Position numbers and translations under genes: made by a program. Of a stretch of DNA of 64,000 nt, positions 1 to 9,204 are shown in pieces. The notes under the pieces were generated by a model, which worked only from the letters and a program-made list of their open reading frames with translations, searched no databases and was not told where the DNA came from. The stretch is taken from the NCBI GenBank assembly GCA_029978905.1, contig JAPOIM010000003.1, positions 59,441-123,440 of the forward strand, given 5' to 3'. Every line of letters starts with the position of its first letter. Within the stretch, counting starts at the first letter, position 1. Origin of the DNA: Planctomycetota bacterium (GTDB taxonomy: Bacteria > Planctomycetota > Planctomycetia > Pirellulales > UBA1268).

Positions 1-869
1 GCACACTCGTCAGGAGTCCGAGCGTCCCACACACCGTTGTTGTAGCCACGGAAGTGGTAGTTCTCGAACACAGCGATCGTCTGCGAGGTACCGTCAACCA
101 GGTCGCCGAGCTTCTTCTTACCAGCATAGGCAAACACGCCGTTGATGCGGGCAAAATCGTCCTGGAGCCAGTTGTTGCTGATCCAAGGCGTGCCAGCACT
201 ACCCTTGGTGAAGCGGTTGGCACCGTTCGGATCGCTACCGTTGAAATCAGGCACGTTGCCGCAGTCCTTCCAGCCGCCCCAGATATGACCGAGGTTGCCG
301 TTGTAGTCGGTACGAGCTGCCTGGGAAGCTGCAGGACCACCGGAGTTCTGCACCCACATATTGCGGGTTTCAACCATGCCGTTGCTTGGGCAGAGAAGCA
401 TGCTGATCTTCTGCTGTGCTACAGCAAGATTTACACCTTGGTTGCAAGTCTCTTGGAACCTGATCTGGTCATAAAGAGCCTGCTCTTCCATGTAGGGGAG
501 AGCCTGCACGATCCAAGAAAACGAGGAGTCATTTCGCTGGATCGGGAATCGACCAACGGGTTGACCGGGGGTTCTGGGATCGGAATAAACCTTGGTCCCG
601 CCGTCGTACTGAAATCCCTTCTCATCTGGGGCGTCCCGCATGGGGTCCATTGAGTAGGGATACACGTCCTTGTTGGCGCTGGCGTAGTTGTGGAAGGCCA
701 GACCAATCTGCTTTAGACTGTTCAAGCACTGACTGCGGCGGGCTGCCTCACGCGCGGACTGAACGGCCGGCAGAAGAAGACCAACCAAGACGCCAATGAT
801 GGCGATGACGACGAGCAGTTCGACGAGCGTGAAGCCACGACGACCCTGCAGACGCAACGTCTTGAGCAT
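1..869 (-). CDS. DUF1559 domain protein with prepilin-type N-terminal methylation motif (C-terminus cut by window start)
   Basis: Read on the minus strand from ATG at 869: [62 protein letters not shown]...; open to position 1. Absent from the ORF track because no stop lies in the window. Confidence 0.93.
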   Translation of the reverse strand, partial: MLKTLRLQGRRGFTLVELLVVIAIIGVLVGLLLPAVQSAREAARRSQCLNSLKQIGLAFHNYASANKDVYPYSMDPMRDAPDEKGFQYDGGTKVYSDPRTPGQPVGRFPIQRNDSSFSWIVQALPYMEEQALYDQIRFQETCNQGVNLAVAQQKISMLLCPSNGMVETRNMWVQNSGGPAASQAARTDYNGNLGHIWGGWKDCGNVPDFNGSDPNGANRFTKGSAGTPWISNNWLQDDFARINGVFAYAGKKKLGDLVDGTSQTIAVFENYHFRGYNNGVWDARTPDEC

Positions 870-996
870 GGGAACCTCGCTGGGGAGAAAGAAAAGAAAA
901 AATCAACGCGTTGCCAGCGAAGTCAACCGAGGCCAACCACTGTCAACGACAGAACACACGAAACCGAAATCAAGGTAGGGAGTACGTCAAAGATGC

Positions 997-1440
997 TTAT
1001 TCAACGGAAAGATCAATAGTGTTTTGACCGGAGGTCACTTCCACCGACTTCGACCAGTCAGCAGGGATGCTCGACTCTGGGCCGGTTGGTGCTTGCGAGC
1101 TCCGTCCGCTGCCACCTGCACCACTGCCGTAGGCAGCTTCGTCAACGGCGCCGGACGACTGCTGGGCGAGCGTCACCGTGTAGCTTCCAGCCATCGCGCC
1201 AGGCTTGCCCTGGGTGCCGGAGGTCAGGGTGTAGGAACCATCCGCCCCGGTGCGGCCGGAGGCTGCTTCCATCGATGAATCTGATGGTTGAAACGTGACG
1301 AGCACGTCAGCCGCAGGCTGGCCACCGATGGTCACCTTGCCGCTGACGGGGTTCATGGCGGGGCCACCTTCACCGCAACCTGCGAGCGTGGTGACGAGGC
1401 CAAGGCAGAGAACAAGTTGAAGTCGGCGTGAGAGCGTCAT
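997..1440 (-). CDS. small lipoprotein with carboxypeptidase-regulatory-like fold
   Basis: MTLSRRLQLVLCLGLVTTLAGCGEGG lipobox, then PVSGKVTIGGQPAADVLVTFQPSD...GSYTLT. Start trimmed from ORF 997..1641. Confidence 0.85.
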   Translation of the reverse strand: MTLSRRLQLVLCLGLVTTLAGCGEGGPAMNPVSGKVTIGGQPAADVLVTFQPSDSSMEAASGRTGADGSYTLTSGTQGKPGAMAGSYTVTLAQQSSGAVDEAAYGSGAGGSGRSSQAPTGPESSIPADWSKSVEVTSGQNTIDLSVE

Positions 1441-1671
1441 GGAAAATCCGGGATGCAAAGGAAAAGCGGAAATGAGTTCGGAATCCAGTTTCAGGATATT
1501 TTGGCCATTCGGTCGCTGCTGCAGGGTGCGGTGAAACCACACGAAACCGCGTGCAGACGAGCCCGCAACACCCGTGGCTGGTGATTGCGTTCCGTAAGGG
1601 CGTACGTCCTCCCCGAAACCTTTGTTCGATTTTAGCCCCAAGAATCAGCGAGTCAACGGAAAAACACGCGA

Positions 1672-2934
1672 TTACGGCGCGGTGGGTCCCAGGGCGCCTG
1701 CCGGTGGTGCCGCAGCGAGCATCTGCTGCACCCTCGCTCGGAGCCGATCGGCGATTTCCGTCCCCCCACAATCGGCAATGTAGTCTGCGATCTCCACCAT
1801 CGTTTCGGGATTGGTGGCCTGCACACTTGGTTGCTGTAGGATGGTTCTGCGGAGTGTGCGGCCTCGATCGGCTAGGTCGGCAAGCCGCGCAGCCTCTTCC
1901 TCGTTGCCGATTTTTCGCTGAATCACGGCCTGTTCGTGGAGGGCGATGGCGTCGTAGGGAAAGAGTTCGCGGGCTTTGAGGTAGGAGGAGTTCGCTTCCT
2001 CCAACTCTTCGCGAGTGCCGTGGACCCAGGCCTTGAATCGCCAGAAACGGTTGTCTTCCAGGGCAGATGGTGGGGCGGCGGCAAGCAGGCGAGTGACTTC
2101 CTCGACATCGCCGGCCGTTTGGGCCTTTTGGATAAAATAGGCCCTCGCTTCGATGTTTTCGGGGTATTTGTCAAAGAGTTCCTGCAGCCGACTCTCGCGG
2201 CTTTGGGCAACTTCGGAGGTGCTGCCTGCGGCGGCGATCTCTTCGTCTTGAAGGGAGTCTTCCAGGCCGCGGTTGGCGAGTTCCCCGCGCACCACGGCCA
2301 CTTCGAAGAGTTCGGTGCCAGGGTTTTCTCCCAGCCAGCGGAGGTTGACCGACTCGGTGTTGGCAAGCGTGAGCCAGTCGGCTCCCATCAGATAGACGTA
2401 GGTTTCCGGCATGTCGCAGCCCACGTCGATCGACTCTTTTGTGATTTGGTAAGTCTTTATCCGCTGCAGCGTGATCGCGTAGTAGAAGGTCAGCCGCCGC
2501 CGAGCTTCGCAGTTCTCGGGATCGAGCCGAAGCACCCGGTCCAACGTGCGAACCGCTTCTGATGGCCGGCTGAGTTGCCCAAACATCAGGTCCACTCGCT
2601 GCAACAGCGCGGGCACGGTCTTGGGGTCGTTATCGGGGAGGACCTCGAGGTAGTCGCCGGCCGCCCCGTAGTTGCCCAGCGCCATGGCGGATTCGGCGGC
2701 GATGATCAGTGGATCGGCGAGCGTTGGTTCCAGGTGGGCCCATTCAAAGGCCAACTCTTCAGTCCGAGCCCAGTCGCGCACCTGCCGAGCGCCGAGGCAG
2801 TCTGTCCGCACCGCGTAGGCCCGGCCCTTGTGCCAGTACTGGTAGCCCACAAGCACCACGCCGGCGACCAACACACCGCCGAGGACCAGTTTCAGCCAGG
2901 GACGCACCGCGGTGGCTGGGCGTTCGTCTCTCAC
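1672..2934 (-). CDS. membrane-anchored tetratricopeptide repeat protein
   Basis: 420 aa; N-terminal TM (LKLVLGGVLVAGVVLVGYQYW) and TPR-like helices (LDRVLRLDPENCEARRRLTFYYAI). Confidence 0.8.
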   Translation of the reverse strand: MRDERPATAVRPWLKLVLGGVLVAGVVLVGYQYWHKGRAYAVRTDCLGARQVRDWARTEELAFEWAHLEPTLADPLIIAAESAMALGNYGAAGDYLEVLPDNDPKTVPALLQRVDLMFGQLSRPSEAVRTLDRVLRLDPENCEARRRLTFYYAITLQRIKTYQITKESIDVGCDMPETYVYLMGADWLTLANTESVNLRWLGENPGTELFEVAVVRGELANRGLEDSLQDEEIAAAGSTSEVAQSRESRLQELFDKYPENIEARAYFIQKAQTAGDVEEVTRLLAAAPPSALEDNRFWRFKAWVHGTREELEEANSSYLKARELFPYDAIALHEQAVIQRKIGNEEEAARLADLADRGRTLRRTILQQPSVQATNPETMVEIADYIADCGGTEIADRLRARVQQMLAAAPPAGALGPTAP

Positions 2935-2939
2935 CGAAC

Positions 2940-3872
2940 CTACTCCTTCGCATCCGTGGAAGCGGCACGTTGAGCCGAGGTGATGGCGGTGAGGGTGCCG
3001 GCCTGATCGAGCAGGTAGATCGCTTTCGCCCGAGGGTCGGCGACGAGCACGCCTGCCGACGAGCGAGCCAGCCCGACTGGCCCCTGCAGCGGCGCCCCTG
3101 AGACCAGTTTGGTGACATCGCCAGCCGTGCTCACCTGCCAGATGCAGGCGGCGTAGTTGTCGCTGACGTAGGCGACGCCGTCGTCATCCACCACCACATC
3201 GTGCGGAAACTCAAACGCCCGCTCGGTCACGACCGGGTCTACCGAGCCGTCGACGGCCACCCGCACCAGCGGAGCGTCGCCTGAGGCGGCGATGGCCCAC
3301 AGCTGATCGCGTGTATCCACAAACAGGCCTCGCGGGGCTGCGAGTTGGGCCACCTCCTCGGGGTCGCCACCGGCGACAGGCAGCTGCCAAATCCGCTGCG
3401 TTTCCAGGTCCGACACAAACAGCTGCCCGGTGCTCGTAATCGCGAGATCGACGGGGATACCAATCTTGCCGCCGGTCAGCGGCGTGGGCGTGCCGTCTTC
3501 TGCCAAGCGATAGATCTCGCGTGTGGCGGAATCACCGACAAACACGCTGCCGTCGGCTGCCACCGCGACCGCCCGGATCGCGTTGAGCGGGGTGCGAAAC
3601 CGTTTCTCTCCGCGAGCAAAGACTGCCGGGGCCCCGTCGGTGACCTTCCACACCCCAGGCAGCAGCCGGTCGGCCACGTAGAGCGTGCGGTCGTCGACGG
3701 CGGCCACCGAGAGAGGATACTGCAGCGTCTCGGAGGCCTCCTGTCCCCAGGTTGCTTTGGAAGAGGCAGCGAAAAGCAACAACAGGCAGGCCGCTGTGAG
3801 AGAGACGCGACCGGTCGGCCACCGGCGGCTGCATCGACCTCGCGCGACGAAATCCAAGCACGGCATGTTCAT
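2940..3872 (-). CDS. NHL/SMP-30-like beta-propeller protein
   Basis: Start MNMPCLDF at 3872, overlapping the upstream stop (ATGA). Repeats such as IRAVAVAADGSVFVGDSATREIYRL and PVDLAITSTGQLFVSDLETQRIWQL. Confidence 0.78.
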   Translation of the reverse strand: MNMPCLDFVARGRCSRRWPTGRVSLTAACLLLLFAASSKATWGQEASETLQYPLSVAAVDDRTLYVADRLLPGVWKVTDGAPAVFARGEKRFRTPLNAIRAVAVAADGSVFVGDSATREIYRLAEDGTPTPLTGGKIGIPVDLAITSTGQLFVSDLETQRIWQLPVAGGDPEEVAQLAAPRGLFVDTRDQLWAIAASGDAPLVRVAVDGSVDPVVTERAFEFPHDVVVDDDGVAYVSDNYAACIWQVSTAGDVTKLVSGAPLQGPVGLARSSAGVLVADPRAKAIYLLDQAGTLTAITSAQRAASTDAKE

Positions 3873-6800
3873 GGGCGGTTTGGCTCCGGTCCCCCTTTTT
3901 CCCCAACGAATCCTACCTCCGACTCCGCGGAATCGCGACGGAGGAACTGCCAAAAGGCAGCTGTGTGCCGACGTGTCTGGTACTCCAGAAGATAGGCGCG
4001 ATACGCGTCGCTGTCTGGTGGAGGATCGTCGGCCGCCGGTGGATAGCTCCGCATCGCGGCAAAGGGGAGGGGCTCGGAGGTGTCGCCGACGGCCGTGGCG
4101 AGATTGGCGTCTTTGTCCCAGCCAAAACTTGCCAGCACGAAATCCCGCTCCCACCCAGGCTGGGCAAGAGGTGGTGCGGCAAATCGCAGCGTCATTTCGT
4201 CCCCGGAACCCATCACCACCAGCCGGTCGTCTTGAGCGGCAAGCAGGTCGCAGACATCACCGAAGCGGGTGAAGGCTCCATACATGGGCGGCCACTTGGG
4301 GGAAGTGTTGACGTGGGCGTAGTCGAACTGCTCCGGACCAGCCCCCGCGGCCTGCTCGATCCGCGAAAAGCCACGGTGATGCAGGTCGGCCGAGAGCGGT
4401 CGCACCTCGTGCGTGACCATCTCGACCGGTGCTTCGCCGGACGTGAAGAAGATGGCGTCCCAGGCGATTTCCATCGTGGTCTCAATCCGCACGCGTGGAT
4501 CCTCGACGGGTACGAGGCCACTGAGGTTCACGGCCATCGTCTTGGTCTTGCCGCCAGGGAAACCCATCATCGGCAGCACCGTCTTCCAGCCGCCCGTGCC
4601 GTCGGGCACCGACAGGCTCGGCGGCGCCGGAAGGCCAAGGGCAGGATCCCGTCCGAGGGCGACATTGAGGCTGACCGTCGTGGGGTAGGTCCAACCGGTG
4701 AGAAAGAGCGTCAGTTGGGAGGGATCGTTGAGGGTGCCGAGGTCGAGTTCGACGACCGATGGCTCGGTGAGGCCTTGGCGAATCTTGCGACCAGAAGGGG
4801 GCAGGAACAGACCGTCCTCAGCCGACACCAAAGGCAGCACATCCTGGCCGTCCCCTGTGTGTGCGGCGACAGGCACCTTCCGCTCCCGAACCGCATGCAG
4901 GCCAAACGCGGCGATGCTCGGCGGCCCGACCTTTTCGTTGGAGAAAACTTCGACGCCGGGGGGATGATCGATCGCCAGCAGTTTGACCTCGTCAAAGTAG
5001 GCTGCTTCCCAAAGCTCCTCGGTGATCTGCATTCGATACTCACCATCGGCTTCGACGAGCAGGCCACGGGGAATCGAGATGAACTCCTGCGGCCGATCGG
5101 GCATCAACTCCCCTTCGCTCCGCTGCAGTCCCAGCGGCGCAGCCCAGAGCAGATCGGTCACGAAGCGGTAGCCGCTGCCGTCCCAGGTGTAGAGGTACGG
5201 GCAGGAGCCGAGCAGGATCTGCTGCTCGCAGACCAGCAGGTTGGCCTGAGGTTGCAGGATGTTTTGTGGCACGCCATTGAGCCACAGCACGCGGACCGCA
5301 TCCGCCCCAACGCGATCGCCAAGGCCAAAGTGGGTCGTGCGTCGGCGGACCGACTGCGGCTGGTAGAGGCCACCTGCCTTAAGTTCGAGCAGGCTCCCAA
5401 GTCCATGGGCGTTGACGCGGCCACTCGGGGCGAAGTCGCCTCCCTTGATCTGCTGGGCTTCCAGGTCGATCGCCAGCCAGTGGTGGGCATTGCCTCCGTC
5501 GTTGTCGAGCACCAGTGACGCATCGCTGGCCACGGCGAGGTCGAGGTCGCCATCACCGTCGAGGTCGGCAGTGTCGACGCTGTGGAGGCCACGCACGTCC
5601 GTGGGCATCACGGAAGCGGCAGTGAAGCCCGCAGGGGTGCCTCGCCAGGCCTGAAGTTGGTCCGGCTGCCAGCTGATGAGGTCCAGCCAGCCGTCGTTGT
5701 CGTAGTCGACAGTGATCAGCCCATCGCAGGGGGACGCATCGATTTGCTGTGCGGCAAGGTCGCTCGCCCTGGATGCCGCAGCAACATCCCGCAGCAGCCA
5801 GAGCCCATCAGGACCCGCCACGACCGCATCCCAGCGGCCGTCGCCATCGGCGTCGAGCAGGTCGAGGCTGCGGGCCGTGCGGTCAAACGACGTCGCGTGG
5901 TAGCGAAACTGCCCATGCCGAAGATTCTCGAGGATGCCCACACCGGCCTCACCGCAGAGCACGAGGTCGACGTCGACATCAAAGTCGAGATCGATGGGGA
6001 CGATGGCGGCGACGGCGTGTTCACGAGGTGGCATGGCTGCGGAAGGCGTGGCGTCGACAAAGCCCTGCGAGCCGTGGTTTTGCCACAGGTGCAGGCCGTG
6101 GTCGTCCCACACCACGAGGTCGATCGGACCATCGGCATCGAGGTCGGTGGCGGCGGCCGCGAGCACCGCGCCTGTGACATTTGGCAGGGCCGCGGGCAGC
6201 GGCTCAAGCGAGCGCGAGGTGCCGTCTTCACCGAGACGATTCTCTAAGGCGACGAGTCCGCCGCTGCCGAAGGCCACCAGGTCGAGGTCGGCGGCAGGGC
6301 AGCGTCGCATCGTGGGCGCCGTGGCACCCTCTGGAGCCGTGGCGGACGCCGCAACTTCGGCCTGCCGTTTCGCCTCGTCAAAGTCGAGGTCGAGGTCGAC
6401 GGCAAGCACGCCGCGGCAGCCGTCAGGAACGGGGGCCGTGAGCGACGGAGCCCAGCCGTCGGGCCTGCGGGTCAAGACGGTGAGCGTGGTCTCGTCCACG
6501 AGCACGAGGTCGACGTTTCCATCGAGATCGATGTCTTCCAGCCGCACTGCTGTGGCAGGGCTGCCCCCATCGAGAGCCAGAGGTTGCGGCGCATATGTCA
6601 CGGGAATCGCTGCGGCGTCGGTGACGACGGCTGCTGCCGAGCGGACGTCGTCAGAGAGCCGTTCGATCACAAACTCCAGCGGATGAGGATCGACGGCCGT
6701 TCGGTCGCCCGCAGCCTGCGGAACCAAGAGGTTCGCAAGCCCGCGAAACGTGCCCGACGCTGCGGCGGTGTCGCCTGCGTCGAGTGCGGAGATGCCGCGG

Positions 6801-7531
6801 TCGAGCAGCATCCGCACGTCAGTCTTCGTGAAGGCGAGCACCGCGGGAGCAAAGGGGGCGATCGCCTGCCACCTTGCTTCCACGTGCTCTCCAAGCGCGG
6901 CGTCGGCGGAGAGTGCGCCGCGATCAAGGCCGATCGCCGCAGCCCGCAGCCATTCCACGGCAAGCCAGAGGTTGCGTGGATCGGCGGTGCATGCCTGCTC
7001 CAGGGCTTCGACATGACCATCTCCGCCACCATCGGCTTCGTCTCGCAGCTGCAAGGCCTGCCAGGAGCCATACCAGGCAGCGGCATCCTCGGGGCTGATT
7101 TCCACGACCTTGGCAAAGGCGGCCGCGGCCGCGTCGGCATCCCCAGCAAGCAGCGCGAGTTTGGCAGAGAGCCAGTGGAACGCACGCGAGGGCCCCTCGA
7201 CCGCCGCCAGTCGCTCGAGGGCGGCCACGGCCGTGCTGAGCTGCTCGGTGGTCACGGGGCCTTCACCGATCGCCAAGATCGAGGCGACCACCAGATTGCG
7301 TGGGCCAAAGGGGTCGGTCGGCAGGGCTTCGGCGAGGGCGCCGAGCCGCGGCGTTGCCGCGCCGAGTTCCTGGTTCTCGAGTTCAGCGATGGCGAGGTTG
7401 GCTTCGTGGAGCAGTGCCTCGGCGGTCGCCGGATCGATGGCTTCAGGCCGGGGCCAAAGCCACCAGGCTGCCGTGGCGAGGCCTGCGATCAGAACGGCGA
7501 CGCCGGCCCAGGTCAGGGATCGGTGTGTCAT
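3869..7531 (-). CDS. large TPR + FG-GAP/VCBS + ASPIC/UnbV-like protein
   Basis: 1220 aa: N-terminal TM, TPR-like region, multiple D-x-D-x-DG FG-GAP repeats (DLDGDGDLDLAVASD), UnbV-like GRVNAHGLGSLLELKAGGLYQPQSVRRRTTHFGLGDRVGADAVRVLWLNGVPQN, long C-terminal domain. Confidence 0.9.
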   Translation of the reverse strand: MTHRSLTWAGVAVLIAGLATAAWWLWPRPEAIDPATAEALLHEANLAIAELENQELGAATPRLGALAEALPTDPFGPRNLVVASILAIGEGPVTTEQLSTAVAALERLAAVEGPSRAFHWLSAKLALLAGDADAAAAAFAKVVEISPEDAAAWYGSWQALQLRDEADGGGDGHVEALEQACTADPRNLWLAVEWLRAAAIGLDRGALSADAALGEHVEARWQAIAPFAPAVLAFTKTDVRMLLDRGISALDAGDTAAASGTFRGLANLLVPQAAGDRTAVDPHPLEFVIERLSDDVRSAAAVVTDAAAIPVTYAPQPLALDGGSPATAVRLEDIDLDGNVDLVLVDETTLTVLTRRPDGWAPSLTAPVPDGCRGVLAVDLDLDFDEAKRQAEVAASATAPEGATAPTMRRCPAADLDLVAFGSGGLVALENRLGEDGTSRSLEPLPAALPNVTGAVLAAAATDLDADGPIDLVVWDDHGLHLWQNHGSQGFVDATPSAAMPPREHAVAAIVPIDLDFDVDVDLVLCGEAGVGILENLRHGQFRYHATSFDRTARSLDLLDADGDGRWDAVVAGPDGLWLLRDVAAASRASDLAAQQIDASPCDGLITVDYDNDGWLDLISWQPDQLQAWRGTPAGFTAASVMPTDVRGLHSVDTADLDGDGDLDLAVASDASLVLDNDGGNAHHWLAIDLEAQQIKGGDFAPSGRVNAHGLGSLLELKAGGLYQPQSVRRRTTHFGLGDRVGADAVRVLWLNGVPQNILQPQANLLVCEQQILLGSCPYLYTWDGSGYRFVTDLLWAAPLGLQRSEGELMPDRPQEFISIPRGLLVEADGEYRMQITEELWEAAYFDEVKLLAIDHPPGVEVFSNEKVGPPSIAAFGLHAVRERKVPVAAHTGDGQDVLPLVSAEDGLFLPPSGRKIRQGLTEPSVVELDLGTLNDPSQLTLFLTGWTYPTTVSLNVALGRDPALGLPAPPSLSVPDGTGGWKTVLPMMGFPGGKTKTMAVNLSGLVPVEDPRVRIETTMEIAWDAIFFTSGEAPVEMVTHEVRPLSADLHHRGFSRIEQAAGAGPEQFDYAHVNTSPKWPPMYGAFTRFGDVCDLLAAQDDRLVVMGSGDEMTLRFAAPPLAQPGWERDFVLASFGWDKDANLATAVGDTSEPLPFAAMRSYPPAADDPPPDSDAYRAYLLEYQTRRHTAAFWQFLRRDSAESEVGFVGEKGGPEPNRP

Positions 7532-7534
7532 GGC

Positions 7535-7690
7535 TCAGTTGCTCGCGGGAGGAGAAGGTGGCGGGGCCGAATGGCGGGCCTCGGCGTCAGCCACCGAGGC
7601 TCGCAGCTGGGGTACGGCAGGATGCTCGGGGGCGATCGCCGCCAAACCAGTGAAGTGCCGGGCCGTGTGGACAAAACCATCCTCGAACAT
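7535..7690 (-). CDS. short ORF (about 51 aa), possible remnant of a TPR-type protein
   Basis: MFEDGFVHTARHFTGLAAIAPEHPAVPQLRASVADAEARHSAPPPSPPASN; ends 3 nt before the start of the 1220-aa gene. Any longer start would overlap the opposite-strand gene. Confidence 0.35.
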   Translation of the reverse strand: MFEDGFVHTARHFTGLAAIAPEHPAVPQLRASVADAEARHSAPPPSPPASN

Positions 7691-7837
7691 GCTCCGGCTG
7701 AACAGACAACTTCTCGAGTATCCCGCTGCCCAAAAGGCTCGGTCAAGCGGCACACTCGAGCGCCTCACTGTAGACTTTTCCCTTCGAAAGCCAGCCAGAC
7801 AAGACCGCCAGACTTGAGATTCGCCAGAGGATGCCCC

Positions 7838-9166
7838 ATGCACCACCCCGAGCCCATCGAACGCCTCGTGAACCTGCTCGATCCTGCGGGCAACCTGATC
7901 TTCAACATGTCTGTTGATGAGGCGGTGGCACGCGTCGGCTCGGGCGATCCAGCGAAGGTCCGCGAGATCGAAGGGCAGTTTGCTCTCGTGCATCGCGATG
8001 GAAAGCAGATTCGCCTGGCCCGCTCGATCGGCCGACCGCTGCGGTATTTCATCGCCAAGAAGGCGGCCGGTCCTGTGCTGATCACGGCCGATCGCATCGA
8101 CGCGATTCATGCGTGGCTCAAGCAGGAAGGGCTCGCCGATCAGTTTCATCCCTCCTACACCCGCATGGTGCCGGCCCACCACATCATGGAGCTGCACCTC
8201 GTCGGCTGCCCCGATCCTAGCCCCACCTGCACCCGCTTCTTCACGCCGGAGCGGAATCGCTGGTCGACAAGCCTTGATGACATCGGCCGCCGCTACATGC
8301 AGGCGGTGCAAGACTCGATCGATCACTGGCTCGATCGCATCGGTCCGCACGAGCCGATCGGCGTGCTCTTCTCGGGCGGGATCGATAGCGGCGCTCTCGT
8401 GGTGCTCCTCCACGACCGGCTGCTGGCTCGTGGCGAGTCACCGCAGCGGCTCAAAGCCTTCACGCTCTCGGTCGAGAGCGACGGCGCTGACCTGCGACAG
8501 GCCCGCGAGTTTCTGCATGCGCTGCAGATGGACTATCTGCTCGAGGCGGTTGAGGTGAGCCCGGAGGAGATCAGCCTCGCCGATGCCATCCGGGCCCTCG
8601 AAGACTACAAGCCGCTCGATGTGCAGGCGGCGGCCGCGACGCTCGCTTTGTGCCGAGGCATTCGACAGCGGTATCCCGAGTGGAAGCATCTCGTCGATGG
8701 TGATGGTGGCGATGAGAACCTCAAGGATTACCCGATTGAAGACAATCCGGAACTGACGATCCGCAGCGTTCTCAACAACCTGATGCTCTATCAGGAAGGC
8801 TGGGGGGTGGAGGCGATCAAGCATTCCCTGACCTACTCCGGCGGTCAGAGCCGCGGCCACGTGCGCAGCTACGCACCGGCAGCCACGCTCGGCTTCCAAG
8901 GCTTCAGCCCGTATGCCCTCCCCAACGTGATCGAGGTGGCCGAGGGCATTCCCTTTATTGAGCTCACCGACTGGGATCACGAGAAGCTCTACGCCCTCAA
9001 GGGCGAGATTGTCTGCCGCGGACTGAAACTCCTCACGGGCCGCGACATGCCGGTCTTTCCCAAGCGGCGATTCCAGGCAGGGATCAGTGCGGAGGGCACG
9101 GTCGAGGCGCTCTTTCCCGCAGACCCGCAGCTCTACCGTCGGCTCTTCCAGGAGTGCTGGAGCTGA
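7838..9166 (+). CDS. asparagine-synthase-like ATP-dependent amide ligase (no N-terminal Cys)
   Basis: 443 codons. PP-loop LFSGGIDSGALVVLL, VDGDGGDENLKDYP, degenerate GATase-like N-terminus (EGQFALVHRDGKQIRLARSIGRPLRYF). Start trimmed from ORF 6584..9166. Confidence 0.85.
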   Translation: MHHPEPIERLVNLLDPAGNLIFNMSVDEAVARVGSGDPAKVREIEGQFALVHRDGKQIRLARSIGRPLRYFIAKKAAGPVLITADRIDAIHAWLKQEGLADQFHPSYTRMVPAHHIMELHLVGCPDPSPTCTRFFTPERNRWSTSLDDIGRRYMQAVQDSIDHWLDRIGPHEPIGVLFSGGIDSGALVVLLHDRLLARGESPQRLKAFTLSVESDGADLRQAREFLHALQMDYLLEAVEVSPEEISLADAIRALEDYKPLDVQAAAATLALCRGIRQRYPEWKHLVDGDGGDENLKDYPIEDNPELTIRSVLNNLMLYQEGWGVEAIKHSLTYSGGQSRGHVRSYAPAATLGFQGFSPYALPNVIEVAEGIPFIELTDWDHEKLYALKGEIVCRGLKLLTGRDMPVFPKRRFQAGISAEGTVEALFPADPQLYRRLFQECWS

Positions 9167-9204
9167 CGCTTGGCGAGTCGGGCCGGCTCGGGGGCTTTCC
9201 TGCC

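Noticed and set aside
3965-5518. 517-aa plus-strand ORF
   Set aside because: Antisense to the FG-GAP/UnbV gene; Arg/Gly-rich composition with no recognisable domain, typical of GC-rich shadow ORFs.
5400-6560. Repetitive gaggtcgaggtcg-like DNA, possible CRISPR or satellite
   Set aside because: In frame with Asp-rich FG-GAP repeats; units are imperfect with no spacer pattern. I saw no CRISPR array elsewhere.
6584-7837. N-terminal extension of the asparagine-synthase ORF
   Set aside because: Antisense to the 1220-aa gene; the family-like sequence begins at MHHPEP (7838).
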